A stretch of DNA of 64,000 nucleotides, taken from contig JARUPZ010000025.1 of the NCBI GenBank assembly GCA_031213475.1, positions 3,112,077 to 3,176,076 on the forward strand, given 5' to 3'. Position 1 is the first letter of the stretch, and each line of letters starts with the position of its first letter. The stretch comes from Nereocystis luetkeana. Lineage: Eukaryota; Sar; Phaeophyceae; Laminariales; Laminariaceae. The translations under genes and the position numbers were made by a program. The notes under the pieces are model-generated. The model was not told the DNA's origin. It worked only from the letters and a program-made list of their open reading frames with translations, and searched no databases. Shown here in pieces: positions 33,380 through 47,060 of the stretch.

Positions 33380-36300
33380 CTAATTAGATGCTCCGTTACT
33401 ATTTGAGGAAGCTAGTCCTTTGTCTCCACAGTATTTGCCGGTGACTCTTCCCTCCTTAACCATTTCCTTCCCGAAGAACAATAGAGCCTTGTGCCAAACT
33501 CTCGATCTGTAGGTCCGTTTTCCTGCAACGCGTAGAGCTGAGGTGTTATCGATATATTGTGGTACACTTTCGAAGCGCGCATCAAATTCAAGTTCCTTCA
33601 ACCCGTTCGAGCAGAACACTGCCTCCTTCATCGCTATCCCTGCGGCCACGGGGTTTACCTCCAGAATGGGTTGCGCCGTCCGCTCTTGCAGCTCCACGTT
33701 CAACCTAACCAGGGCGTTTGCAGGGAAAGTAATGTACGAGGACATCGACTTGCCGTTATCCGGGCTGTTGCCTCATTTTTCATCACAGAATGCATTCAAC
33801 ATAATAAAGCCAAGTTCCTTGTATTTTATTGCGAAATCCACCGTTCGTTCCGGACATAATATTAAAGCGAAGTAGACGTTTGGACGGTTCCAAGCGAGCT
33901 TAGGACGGTTTACATAGACATCGCCCTTGCCAGTTGATCGAGGGCGTATAAGATGTTGTAGCGACTCACATGTCCAAGGTACATTACGCTGCCTGTGAAT
34001 GCTGTTTCTCCTCGTTACTTGGAAGCCTCTCCTACGTCTGGTCAAGCGACCGCTCATTTCATATTCCAGGCGTATACGTTGAACTGCAGCTTGCCATACC
34101 GCACAGGTTTCAGCAGGGAATTTGTATATTTCCCCTGGGTAAGGTTCACAATCCCCTTATCGCGGTTACGCAATGCAAACCCATCCCGAGCACGAGAGAC
34201 ACTTCTCCGCTTTCCGTTACAGAGAAACGACGAATGGGTTTCTGCTTGGTCCGCCTCAGCACCAGGATGTCTTCTGCGAGCGAGAGAACGTCGCCGATAA
34301 AAAGAGTAGGGATGGGAACGGCAGCACACTCCTAGTAGGTATATAAGCACGGATCCGACTTGAGGTTTTTGAAACCAGTTTCAGCTACAGTAGATGTTTA
34401 TCGATCGTGCTCCGCCAGTTATTTGGGCTCTGGCGGAAGCCGCATAGGCTTTTCCACAGCCTCGTTATCAGTTGGACTCAGTTTCCGTCGAATGTCTCGT
34501 ATCTGGATGCACTTTCTCTGCGACATCGGCGTTCAGAAACTCGGTGTTGTGGTCTAGCTGTCAACACTCTGGTTTGACAGCTATCGTCAGCACCATACGG
34601 GTTCTCTGCAGCCCCAAGACGAGGGACGGAGTGCTGCCGTAATCAATACCTTTCAAGTTTCCCCATGCTAATCCAACAACACTGCCCCTTGTGTGAGTCG
34701 TCGGCCTTGACCTTGTAAATCCATCCAACGCCGATGTTCTTGAGTACCGCGATAACAGAGGTCGCAGCCATTAGGAAGTAGATATTGCATTTTTTCAGGC
34801 TTACCATTGATTTGTTCGAGGACGGTTTCCACTGCACTTACGCCGGTACAGTCATGGCCGTTTCAGAGGTTGGGAGTAGTCCCGCATTCTTCCCGCCAAA
34901 ACAGCTTCGATGTTCCGTCGTGGCGTAGGCGTTTTCAACGGCAAAATCTGCTCCGTTCTTCGTATCGCGGTACCCGGCAGTGTTTTTCTTGGTATAGAAC
35001 CTCAGCTAGCTCTCGGAGCTCAGCCAGCTCGAGCCAAGTGGTGATCGCCGCTAGCTTAAAAGGAAACGAACGGTTGTGAGCGTTTCACCACGCAAAACGA
35101 TTGTGCTGGAATGCCGGCACGCGTACCGACAAGAGTCACGTCTTGACGCAAGTGTGTCCACGGTGTTACAGCGGCTGTGATCCAGCCCGTATGTTTCCAG
35201 AGACGCTCCGGTGGTTGATATGGCCTGCTCTTGTGGTTCGAGAAGAACTTCCTGGTTAACTCCGCTTAGATGCTCTTGGCCGGGAATCGCCTGTCCTGGC
35301 GGTGGTCCTGCAGCAATTCCGCCCAGTGTGTCCATCCTAGTAATTGTCGCTGATCCGCTCCAAGAGTTCAATCACCGGTGGCTTGTCGGAACGCCTGCCT
35401 ATGGCGATGTGGCCAGCCGAAGCACCGGGAAGCGGTTCCAACACGAGCGTGTAATATCGGATAATCGCGCAATAAAGCGGCGCCGTCTATGTTGTTTTTG
35501 TGGTCGTCCATGACGTTTCTAGTCGGATTCATCTCTGAGAAGTCGCTTTTAACGATGGCGAGCTCAGGCGCGATGGTGTCTCGATCAAGATGACGTTCCG
35601 GCTTTTCATATTCTGCCTCAAGTTCAAGCGTTTAGCGTTTCGGAGTACATTTCAATATGCACGAAACACCCGGGTACCTATGACTCGAAGAAGTTTCAGA
35701 TTCTGCTTTGTTATGTGTATAATTTTGTAGGGAGACGGCATTACGATCGCGAAGCGTGGTTCACTGTTGCCCTGGAACGCCGCCGTTAACACCAACTATC
35801 CCCACAGAACCATCGAAGTCCGCTGTCGGGGAGAATCCACCGCACCACAGCTTCAACAGGTTTTCCAATGCGTTCGTCCATACAATTGTGCGGCGGCGTA
35901 TTTGTGCTGGCGTACTCGACAATGATGTCCGTCTGAAGGCAGTAGTCCTGGGACTTATCTGTGATGACTTCTCCTCCTTTGTCCACCGTCATCCGCTCGA
36001 CGCGGAAACCATTTGGAATCACCACAGATTGTACGAATACCTGAAACGAGCTGAGAGCCTCGCGCTTGGTCTCCGCCAAGTCAATCTCCGTTAACTTGGT
36101 GCACTCATCGGGAATATTTGTGATTTGCGTGTAGCCCCTGAGGGCCTCTGGGGTTAAAGGTCCCAACAGGTCTGCGAAAACAAGTTGGAAAGGGAGTTTG
36201 ACCTTGTTCTTGTAGGTCTTCCGATGAGCCAGCTGGCGGGGCTTGCCCACGGCACACACATCACAGTCTGGCGCAGGTCCGTGAAAGCTCAGCTCGTTGC

Positions 36301-36496
36301 AAACAAGGTCTCACGGACGACACAACCTCTTGCATTGAGGTGTTATAGTCACCGATGCCACAGGTTGGCGTTAGCCGCAAGCCTTCATTGCGATCTCGGG
36401 CCCGATGACACCGTCGGAGAGGTCCAGCGAGAAATAATAAATATTGGACTCCAGCTCTTGCAGCGGGAATATGTGGGAGTGGGTACCAGGTCATAG
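33380..36496 (-). mobile_element. Ty1/copia fossil (pol region), copy in unit 2
   Basis: It has the same order of integrase (35786-36259), reverse transcriptase and RNase H-like pieces as unit 1. It is broken with several breaks. The family-T MITE is absent from this copy (empty TA at 34333-34334). Confidence 0.85.
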
Positions 36497-37573
36497 CCGA
36501 TTCGTACGCCTATCGTCGTTTGCCGACGGCCGGTCAATATATACGTAGTCAAAATATTGGAGGAAAACGTATATTTACTGCCAGGTGGCTTGTAGGACAA
36601 GCTTCGATGGAGGAGAAGAAGACGATGGTGTAGAGACCCCAAGCCACAGCTGTGTTGATTGATTTTGTCAGCTGGAAGATGATGATGGTGACGAAAGGTA
36701 GAGTGAGCTCAATAGGGAGCCGTGCGCGTGTCCTCTTGGAATTTTATCGAAGTTCAGCGCTTCTTTATCCGATAGCAGAACGCCTATCGGGTGTTAACTT
36801 CTGTACCACTGTTGCTCTGAGTGGCTGGGGCTTCAGAGCTTCGTAACCACAGCGGTGCCGTGGGTTGTGACGAAATTGTCCTTGGCCGCGCACAGCAGAT
36901 ACATATTCGACGTGTTCATCGAGGGTTTCGCATTGTCTAGGCCCCTCCGCCATGGATGGTCCTATCAGAAAAATGTAAAGCCAGGGACTCCAGTGGCTGA
37001 CACTATCGCACTTGCCGGGAGTTTGCATTTACACCACTGTCGCCTGGGCATTCCAAGGCTCCCAAAACTATGCCTCGCACAGCGCCTAAACTCAGCGTGC
37101 TGGACTGTGTTGAAGTTTCCTTTGATGGCGTACAGCAGTATACCAATCGACTTTGAGTCGAGATTTCAAAAGTTGGCGTCCACACTTCGTATGAGCACTA
37201 TGTCAGGAGGTGATATATGCCATAGACCTCCAACAACGCAGTGATGCTCGCTGTGTATGTCGCACTGGTGCCACGGTTCTGACTGCAATATGTTATTACA
37301 GCAGTCAGTTGTTAACATACATACGCTTATCTTTGCGGCACCCTCTGGATGCACGCAGTCTAACTGGTACGGCTCACTCTTATGTTTGATGTTGGTGTTG
37401 TACTTGAATGATTCTAGAGCAGTAGGAGTAGCAGCACCCAGGTACGGTATTAATGGTAGGTACCAGCACTGCGGTGTGGATAACTTGATGTATCCTCCTC
37501 GGAGAAACTATTGATAACACTGTAGTTCTCGTTCCAACGGTGGCGGGGGGTCACAGACCTACGCAGGCTGCTA

Positions 37574-37683
37574 TTACGGGCGACCATAGTAAATAGGGCC
37601 TACGGTTCAGACACAAACCTATATATATCTATACTCATTTTGACACAACATTATTTGGTCCTATTTACTCTGGTCCCCCGTAA
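37574..37683. mobile_element. MITE, family T, locus A (unit 3)
   Basis: This is a 110 bp copy of 19154-19263 with the same inverted ends. Confidence 0.8.
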
Positions 37684-37848
37684 GGGCGCATTTCGCCGGG
37701 GGCTTTTATTCTTTCCAATTTGGTTTTCTTTTTCTTTTTTCTAGTTTGATTTGCATCTGATCGGCCGAACGACCAAGCAGGCAAACTAGAAAATTTGAAT
37801 TTGCGTCAAAAGTATTTTCGGACTTTTTTCGTGTGATATTTTTCCATT

Positions 37849-38067
37849 TCAATTTGAAATTTGGGAGTTCCTCGGTCTTGACATAGTATGTTCATGATGG
37901 GTCATCACCTTCGGTGGAGTCTGGGGCGTTTCTTGGCCACTTCGGTGACCACGATCAAAGCGATTAAACGCAAACCTGAACGAGAGGTGATTTAATGCAA
38001 TCGCCGCACCCACGCCCACAGACCATAGCACACCGTACCCCGGCGGTGGCGCCTCAAAATCAATCAT
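37849..38067 (-). CDS. Uncertain small ORF, 72 aa (unit 3 copy)
   Basis: It is the same as the unit 2 copy at 19429-19647. No function is recognised. Confidence 0.22.
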   Translation of the reverse strand: MIDFEAPPPGYGVLWSVGVGAAIALNHLSFRFAFNRFDRGHRSGQETPQTPPKVMTHHEHTMSRPRNSQISN

Positions 38068-38521
38068 GGCGGCCGCAATCCCAAGTTTTCAATCTGCTCG
38101 ATCGTCCAACAATCACGAAACCCCAGCAAACGAGGAAATAAACGGGGGATACGCTCGAGACCTCGATATCTGCATCATCACCACTGCTGCTCTCCGCACG
38201 TGGCGCTTGAGGGCTTCCTCCGCCCACCCAAGACACCCTGAGAGTGATAGCTTCCCATCCTGCGCGACCAAAAAGATAAGGAGGCCGGCGGCGGCGCGCA
38301 CGCGGCAGCCCAAACCTTCGCTTTCGTCTACGCGCGTCGTTGTTTGTCGGCTGAGCGTTGTGTGACGCGGCTCATTTTTTCGAAATCTCTTTTTTTTTTA
38401 CAAGTAGTACGCTGTTCCCCGATAGGACACGAACACGTTTTTGTTTCGAAGTCAAATTAAAAATTCGTGAAATTGAAAATTTACTTCCATATAGCGTTTC
38501 CCGTTAAGATGAGCCCTAAAT

Positions 38522-39269
38522 GTTGTACAGTGGAAACACGGGGGGCACTGTGTTCTCAGCCCCGGGCTACTAAAAAAGGAACGAAAACGAGACGGAAATG
38601 TATCGTATTGGCGTGGACGGGGGTTTCCATAAACGTTGTAAAATGGAAATGCGAGGGGCACTGTAAAATCAGCCCCGGGGTACAAGAAAAGGGACGAAAA
38701 CGAGACGGAAATGTATCGTATACGAATCCGTGTACGGAGCTTCTGTGTGAAATGACGAAGGAAGAGCAGGTGCGGGTCTGTGTGACACTGCGATGAACAG
38801 CAGGACCCACGCACAGCACACAGCGCACACCAAAAGCACACAGCACACACCTTACACGCGGAGTGTACGGCACACACAGCAAGAACACAGAACACACAGC
38901 ACACAGGACACACACGGGGGAACCACTGAGCACACAGCAGGCACACAGAACACGGAAAATAGCACGCCGCACAGAGGGCGCACACCGAACGCTGGTATAA
39001 TACTGGTGGATCCCTACCGTTCCGTATCAGTTTCGTTAATCAAAGGTTAGTGGGACTGCGCTGGTATACTGGTGGGTCCCTACCGCTCCAAATCTGTATC
39101 GGGGAGCCTAGGCTCTAGAAGGGCTGCGCTGGTGTATTGATTGGTGTGGTCTCTACCGCTCCAAATCCGTATCGGGGAACCTAAGCTATAGTGGGACTGC
39201 GCTGGTGTATTCATAGATTGGTGGGACTGCGCTGCTATGCAATGGTGGGACTGCGCTGGTACACTCTGG
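38522..39269. repeat. 113 bp direct repeat, CA-rich tract and ~3-copy minisatellite (unit 3)
   Basis: The layout is the same as at 20102-20849, with the same minisatellite length of 282 bp. Confidence 0.85.
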
Positions 39270-40434
39270 CAGGTGCAAACTCGAAAGTATTAGGTAATAT
39301 TAAAAAACAATATATGTATGTATAAACTCCAAGCTTTGCCAAAAACGGCCAAACGTAATCGTTGAGGATAAAATGATAAATATACGACGAATTTGCGTTT
39401 AACTGAACAAACACAGACCATCCCCAGCAAGTCTAAATGAACCCTGATACATACGCATGTGTGTGGGATTTCGATAAAATTGCGGGAAACGGTTTAGTTC
39501 ATCCGTAAAATTTGGGCATGAAGGATGAAACGCTTCCTGTTGAAACAATGCCTATCTGGTGATGGGGATAAGATGAACGCTGTGATATACAGAGTAGATC
39601 ATATTTCGGTCGTCACCAACTTGTCACCCACCTGCGCACACTCTCGCCACAACATGGCCAGACCCCACTAGGCCGCTGGCCGTTACTCTTCATTAATACA
39701 ACCCCTTGAACAATATTGCCATGATATATCTGTAATTTATCATGTACTTCATAGATACAAACCACCCTTGTAGGGTTACGAATATACATACGTATAAACA
39801 CCAAGTTGAAATAACCCGAGCAAAGTCCTTCATAAGCACGTTTTCTGCCGTTTTCTACAGGAGACCCCCATTCCTATTCCTTGTAACGCGCGAAAGGCCT
39901 CGGAACGTTCCTTGGGTCTGCAGCGAAACTTGTTTCATGTTTCATTGTACGTGTTTCGGATGTTAGCAACACGTCTACATGGAGTGGATCAAGGTGATGT
40001 CGCCCGAACGTTGCGCTGACGCCAGAACGAGAAAAAAATATTAGCCCTAGTGCATGCCAGATACCTGAAGAACTTTCACCACCCCCAACCCAAAATTCAG
40101 CATATATATTTTTTCCTCCATCGCTTCCACTTCTTGTTCAAAACCACAGTCAGTCCCGTTTCGAGGATAGGTACGTTTGTAATATATATGTGGGTGGTTT
40201 GTCCCCAAAACGATCCTGCAGTTCCTAAAGGGTTGACTCGTGGGATCAGCGATCTTCCGGACGAGCCATGGTGTGATTGATGACAAGTACTCTAATATAT
40301 ATACCAGGTATATATTATGGTATATGTCGTGTTTTCTCCCCCCAATACGCGCCTTCCCTTTTCTTTCAAATTGGGTTCATTGCGCAGTCCCGCGGCTCGT
40401 CTGTTGGTTATATTTAGTTCACCCTCTCGCGCGT

Positions 40435-40676
40435 CACGCGAAACAACTTTTCTATGCGAGGAAAGGCCCTCGCGGGTATGCACTAGGTGAGACTCGACCC
40501 TTCGAACAACACGACACCAGCGGACCACCTACCAAGCCACCGAGGACTCCGTCTTACTGGTGCCATACACTATTCATACAGTTACTAGTATCTACTCCTA
40601 TTGTACTGACAAACATATACTTTCAGATAGTACGTACATATCGGATACATTGCACAAGTTTTAACCCAACCCGATC
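40435..40676 (-). mobile_element. Block with SINE head (locus S3, unit 3)
   Basis: This is the copy of 22032-22272, with the SINE head at 40476-40552. The borders are approximate to a few bases. Confidence 0.6.
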
Positions 40677-41505
40677 AAGTCGGATACAAGGAAGAAACAC
40701 GGAAAAGTGTCAAACCAAAAATATTGAAAACAAAATGAGGAACAAAGAGGAGAAAGAGAAGACAAAACATGACATCAATCGCACGTCGTATTAATGCAAT
40801 GTTATTAAAAATTGATGATGTGCCATTATGTATGTAGGTTTTATAGGCATTTTGACCGTCATGTGAAATGAACGCCGTTTCTCCGAATACAAAGACAAGG
40901 CAAATTCGCTGAATACATAAAAAAGGCACCCGAAAGTTCGGTAGCTCGGAAAAGGCCAGCACATATAAATGGGATGTAGACCAGACAGATCACGCAGCTT
41001 GCAAGTTTGAGTATTATTATTAACTATTAATACCAGGTAGTAACAGCTCGTTCTTTTTCAAGTGTTGGCCACCTCGCCTGCGGGGGGCGGGCACGACAGA
41101 TTGTTTCTCTTAGATTTTGCCTTTATTTTTCTTCTTTTTCTCTTTCGATTTGTCTACCTTGTTTTTGTTTTCTCTTTCATTGTTTCTTTTCGTTTCACTA
41201 TTTCATAGATTGCGTATGTCGTGCCTGTCGTATCTAGTACCTGGTATGATGACATGGCTTTGCATTGCCCACTGCAGTACACACTGCACACGTGGCAACG
41301 TAGTCTCTGTGGCGTAGCTTTGTCACCACAGAACTTGTATATCTTCTAGGATTGAAGAATCGGCACGGACACTGGTTGTGCTGGATGTCGACGGGTCGAA
41401 AGAACGGTTTAATGTGAAGAACACACACACACAGTTAATTAATCAGTCGAACTCACGGCTGACATATTTCATCATTTTATTAAAAAGTATGCATATATAT
41501 ATATA

Positions 41506-41826
41506 ATCGCCCCGGTGGTTCAAGTGGTTAACCTCGAATTCTACTTGTTTGAGTCCTGGGTTCGAGCCCTAGGAGGGTCGGACTTTGACTTTATTTGCAA
41601 AAATAAAAAAAAGGGATTCAATTGTTGAGAGCGCCTTGCAGCGTGGGTAGGCACAATTCGATGCGAGTCGACGAGGGAAGAAAAGGCTGAAATCTTCTCG
41701 CGATAAAAATGAAGGCACGTACCGTAGCGGGAAGGGGGGAGAAGAGCCTGCTATGTGACCCCGGATCTGAGTTACGAGTTGGAAGGAGAGAGAGAAGAAG
41801 ATGTGCGAAGATAATGAATGGGATGG

Positions 41827-41857
<31 letters not shown>
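41506..41857 (+). mobile_element. Full-length tRNA-derived SINE with poly(A) tail (unit 3)
   Basis: The 5' end CGCCCCGGTGGTTCAAGTGG contains a Pol III A box (TGGTTCAAGTGG), and GGGTTCGAGCCC about 40 bases later is a B box. A ~250 bp unrelated body follows, ending in about 31 A residues (41827-41857). It is inserted in the TA microsatellite, so the target duplication is probably ATATATAT but cannot be delimited. Units 1 and 2 have the uninterrupted TA run. It differs from the minus-strand S1-S3 family and looks recent. Confidence 0.88.
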
Positions 41858-41873
<16 letters not shown>

Positions 41874-43210
41874 CTCGTATATACGTATATATTTTTATGT
41901 ATATATATACCAGGTATATGTATATATATACCTGAACCAACCCGGTGCTACTGTGTACCAAAACCATCCTGTTGCTGACTCCAGCAAGATGAAAAGCATG
42001 CAAATGTCAAATTCGGTTCCACAGACCTCCGTTGTTACTGGAACCTCGAACTCCCAGATGTATTAACACAGGTAATAGTCAGTATTTTTTTCAATATGGA
42101 CCGACATATATATATAGGGGACATAGCATACAAACATATAATATGGAGTTAAGATTTATATACAAATAACATCCCTTTTACTCTGGTTGACAATTATTGT
42201 ATAGAGTAGGTTGGTTTGGTTGGATTGGTAGGAATTGTGGGGATGTTGGGGATATGGGTCGAATTCATTAGTTTCACATTAAAAAAGGGACGCACAATAA
42301 GGTCACACGAAAGGGGAGATGCAACGAAACACGCAAGAAACCAGGGAGAATGCGCAAACAGGTGTCTCCCATTTTCAGGCAGGCAGACATGAAAAGGGAG
42401 CATATCGGCCCAATGTGATCCCAATGGGCGTTTCACCCAACACGGGGTAACGCCGTTTTGCCTTACGTATGCAGGAGATGCACAAGATACGCAGTAGTTC
42501 GGCCAAGGATACGTAGCGAATATACATATGACAAGTGCTGTCTGATGGCGTGGTGGGCAAGAGCAACGCCGACATGAGATAATCCTAGTTTTGGGTCGCG
42601 GCCACCCCCACCCCCCACGCACCTCCCCGCACACACTCACACCTCACCCTCACCTCACCCGTCAACACCAACAGGGTCAACCCAGCCAAACACACACACA
42701 TAATCTTCCAGCCGAATACCAATAGCGCTCACAACCCACCACGCCATCTATCTGTCAGCGCGCGCGAAAGGTAAGAGCAGTACGTGTATGCAGTACAGGA
42801 CGCTTCCGGAAAAGCGCGCTATCATAAATAGTAGACTTCACGGTGTGTTACGTGGTTGTTCCCTGAAGGTGCTCCTACACACTAAAACGAAACTACCCGG
42901 CAACACTTCATACATATATATATACATTTCTGTTTTGTAGTATTCCGTAAAGCAGTGTCTTCTCTCTTCTTCTGTCGCTACTCAGACTCTCGTCAACTAG
43001 TAGATGAGTTGTTCCTCGCGTTACTCCGTATGGTAGGCGCACCGCGTTTTCGTCACGACAAGGGTTCAGCACCTTCTTCTGCCCTCGTCGACGTGTTTTG
43101 TCACTCTTAGTTTTCTGTCCGGCTTCTCTTTTTTGGACTTACGCTCAATCACTTCAACTCTTCAGTTTTTATTCAGGAACGTTTTTATACTTCGTACGAC
43201 GAGTATGTAG

Positions 43211-43301
43211 TATGCACTCGGTGAGAGACTATACTCGACTCAACGAAATCGAAATTGGTAGGCACGCGAACCACTTAACGAGCCATCGGGGGGACGGGGC
43301 T
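43211..43301 (-). mobile_element. tRNA-derived SINE head (locus S1, unit 3)
   Basis: This is the copy of 24441-24531. Confidence 0.6.
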
Positions 43302-43636
43302 AACCGAATTAAAACTAGCTGTGATGAAGTTACGCACGCCTACACTATTATAGTGTACGTACATACCAGGTACGCGTACAATTCGTTTCAGGCATTGATT
43401 GGGAATATTCCCTCGCGGGAATTTTTTTCCTTTTACAAAACGTCAAACCTCTGTAATTCGGTTAGGTGCTGTAACATACCAGGTACCTAGGGTAACATAA
43501 TGTTCTAGAGCTCCGCGATCGAAGAGAGTAGTAGCAGGTGTTCGTCGATCGTTGTATGGGTGGACAGCGGGTGCAGTGCAGGACGCTGACCGCCTTCTGT
43601 ACTCGGGAATCAAGCTACCGACGGAAGAAGCTTGAC

Positions 43637-43722
43637 CCTTTTAGTACTGCGGTCCTGTTTTAAGGGAAATCCAATCAAATACCATGTAGATTGTCCCAAA
43701 ACGGGACTGCGGTCCTAAAAGG
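43637..43722. mobile_element. 86 bp short inverted-repeat element (unit 3)
   Basis: It is the same as 24867-24952. Confidence 0.6.
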
Positions 43723-44882
43723 ATTCAGTACTTGCTACTACTCTGATGGGTGGAAATATTCGAACTGTTTAGACCTATAGTGCTGTAGTAGTGTGCCAAT
43801 GGTACAGCGAAGTTCAAAAGTTTTTTTCAAATATATGTCTTTACAAAAACAACCGAAAATTTTCTCGTACCGCCGCTGTGGGAAAAGAAGAGAAAAAAGT
43901 TTTATTTTTATTTTTTTCCCCCCAACGGCTGAAAGCGGCGCAAATAGTTTTCTCTGGTTGTAAATTGTCAACACGGTGATAGAAACCAACTCTTGCGACG
44001 ATCGACGCTCTATCTCGACATAGACTCAGCCCACGGCCAACCCACTCGGGATTTGTCAAGGCCAACGAATATAGATGATGGCCTCGAAGATATCAGGTGG
44101 ACCCATGGTCTAGGGGGCGAGAGCTTGCCGGCGGCGTCCTACAGTAGTAGTATCCTCCCAAACCTGAAAAATAGTCTATTTTTTGCCATTCGAGACGTAT
44201 GTATGGTGAAGTTTTGTCTTCTGTTTTGTGCAAACCAGCAGATAAATGTTTTCTTTATCATACGCCTGGTCAGCTCCGCCACATGACACCGGCCATGGTG
44301 TGAAGACATTGACCCTAGGGTGGGTCGTAGCGCAAACCGAGCGCACTCCGTTCAGAATTCATGACGCAGTCCTTAATTTTGTTGATCGATGTCTGTCGAG
44401 GACTCGGAGTCTCGCCGCTTCGAACCAAAAATCGGCCTGGGTTTTTCTCAAGACGATGTTGGCCCAACATCTCCCCCAGATTTGCTTTTTTCGGGCTTTT
44501 TCAAAACTTAGGAACTATTGTTTTTTTTTACGTGGCACATAGGAAGCGTGTTCTGTTTTTTTTTGCTGTTATTTTTGAAATTCAAACCTTTTATTGAAAC
44601 TTCGCTGTACCATTGGCATAGGTCTTAGCCGTCAATATGGGTTTTTTTTGGCTTCATCACTTTTACTTTCCAGCCTAACTAATACGAGGTTTTACCCTCA
44701 ACGAGGTTCTGGACAAGCCGTGGTCACAGGTCTCTACCCTTCTCCCCCCCGCTACGCGCCTTCATTTTTTATCGCGCATAGGATTCAGCATTCCCACTGC
44801 TCGTCGATTTTCACCGAATGTAGCTTACTCACGCTCTCGCCCTTTCCGCTAGTCATTGTTTTTTTCAAGAAACAACCCCTAC

Positions 44883-44967
44883 GAGCATGCACTCGGAGAG
44901 GCTTCAACCCACGAAATTGATCTTGATAGGCGCACGGACCACCCACCGAGGCATCGGGGACGCCGGC
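44883..44967 (-). mobile_element. tRNA-derived SINE head (locus S2, unit 3)
   Basis: This is the copy of 26113-26197. At one site it has the unit 1 base (CGAAATTGATC) rather than the base of units 2 and 4. Confidence 0.6.
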
Positions 44968-47060
44968 TAATAATGGGGTTCTTTTAATCGCGGTCAGATT
45001 TGCATCACATCTTGACAAGGATATCAGGGGCGTCCTTTAAAAAAAGATAACTATACACCACAACTCCCATCGGTTGGAAGTAGAAACCGTTGCAACCATT
45101 GGGATCACATGACAAAATAGATGAAAAAAAAATGATGATCCTTACTTTCATTTTGTTTCACTTGGTTCTAGTGACCTCTTCCCCCCCCCCCCGCTGTCTA
45201 GCGACAAAACGTATGCTCCGCTTCACATCTCTTGTTTTAGCGGCGGGTGCCCTCGAAGATGGAGTGAATCAATTCCTTACACTCCAACATTATCAATATT
45301 GTGCGAAGACGTATTAAGAGTAGTAGCGATGAAGGTGAGCGTATATAGCGAAGTGCGGGATAGCGGACAAACCAACAGGATTGCATATTTTTTAGAAATG
45401 TTGGGTTGTATACTGCTGTAGGATAAAAAGATAAATTTGGTACCTACTTCTTATCCGTAGCTCCTCCTCCTGTTGTTGTTGCTGTACATCGTGTATTGCT
45501 ATATGGAATCGTCGACCAAGACTGTGCATTGCCCGTAAAATCTCACAGGTGAGGTGTTAACAACTTCATACTTCGTCGGCCGGCAACCTCCTAACCCCCG
45601 TAGGAAACCCCTCGAAAACAATATTTTAGCCAGAAACTCCGTGTATCCCATTTATTTTATACAGCTTCTGATTTTTTTGAGCTTGCCATTATTCACTATT
45701 ATAGTCGCTCTTCTGTTCTCTTACCCTTCTAATAATAGTCGTAACTCAGTCCAGGGGTAAAAGAATGACCCCCCCACCCCTCCTATCCTCTGTATATCTT
45801 GCTTCTTTATTCTAGTAAGTGGTGTTCGAAACATACGCCAGTTTCTCAAATATGTCACGCTCTGTTTAGGACGGCAAAATTTCGTGCCCAAGCTTTGGCG
45901 ACTGACCGACTTGAAATTCCAATGTGTGATTTATCTGAAGTCGACAGTGTGTTTCATCTGTTCATAGCTGTTGTTGTGGTTTTGCTTCAGAGTGACGTCT
46001 GCCCTTTTTCTTTCCAAGAATTGGGAATTGACAGATACATTTACTTGGGCGGGCTACGGCGCTGATGGGCTGCATATTTATGTGGTACAGACGATACTCT
46101 CAATCGATAGACGACATCGTTTACCACGTTATTGCGAGAAACATGACCATCGATGTCTACGACCAAACGTTGTGCACAACCGTAGATTATAGACGGCGTT
46201 TATTGATTTTCATGGCTGGCCTCAATAGATCGCAAAATACATGAATCAAAAGGGTATAGCATCAACGTCTGTCCTTTCTTGCCATAGTGCTTTATGAGTT
46301 TCCTGCTCTCATACACCAATCGGCTCTTGGCGACAGTGGCCATCGATCTCCACGAAATGCACAGCATAAAAAACGTTATTATGAGGAACGCCTCAATAAT
46401 AACGGTATAGTTGCGTGGAGACGGCTTTTGATGGGCACAGTCACGCATTTGTTGCTGGCGGCGATACCTATCAAAATACGCTGTCATGTATTCCCTCTTT
46501 TTTAGTATCTGGGTGTGTGATCTCCTGGGAACTGCGAACGATTCCGTGATTCCGTGAAACAATTAAATGGCCGCTTCTGTTTACACCCACCCCGTCCTCA
46601 TTGATATATGTGTGCTGATCACATCTAAGCGAATGCCGTGACATTTCGATACTTCATCGCCTTCCGACCTAGTGCCGCGGTCTGAGATTGTCCAATTCCG
46701 GTTTTGTCGGGCCGGCGCCGTTTTAACCTCCAGTAAGAATGATATCCCGTATATCGTTCACATTCGTCACGTTTTCTCGGCATAGGTAGCGGGCTTTCAC
46801 CGAAAACACACGATAGTTCATTGCTTGTTCGGTATGTCGCAAGGTACCAATATGCGCCATCCGCGAAGCCTCCTAGCATCCTACGTTGCTTCGTGTGGCC
46901 GATTTACACACACATATGTATATACCTATATATATATATAAATATATATACTTCGAAGTATATATGCACTCATCGTTCACATCGATAGTTTTTAACCTCT
47001 TGTTTTCTGCACGATGATATGTTCCACCCTTTTGAACCCTTTCAGGAGAATATCGCGAGA
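44968..47060. other. No supported gene; upstream region of the gene copy in unit 3
   Basis: This is the counterpart of 26198-28290. A minus-strand ORF of 120 codons (46200-46562) with one hydrophobic segment is present here but shorter in unit 2 and interrupted in unit 1, so it is not supported. Confidence 0.4.

Larger units (their letters stand above)
18029..36448. repeat. Tandem array unit 2 (18,420 bp)
   Basis: This is a collinear copy of unit 1. Its left part is nearly identical to units 3 and 4 but lacks the SINE they carry. Its right part, from about 30920 onward, has its own private variants that distinguish it from units 1 and 3, and it lacks the 86 bp MITE at the equivalent of 15827. 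A 21-base A run at 21635-21655 replaces a few bases found in the other units. Confidence 0.97.

Noticed and set aside
41506-41580. A genuine tRNA gene at the SINE head
   Set aside because: The A and B boxes are present, but the acceptor stem does not close and the segment continues into a 250 bp body with a poly(A) tail.
46200-46562. 120-codon minus-strand ORF with one hydrophobic segment
   Set aside because: It is present at full length only in unit 3, shorter in unit 2 and interrupted in unit 1; it is the complement of another chance ORF.
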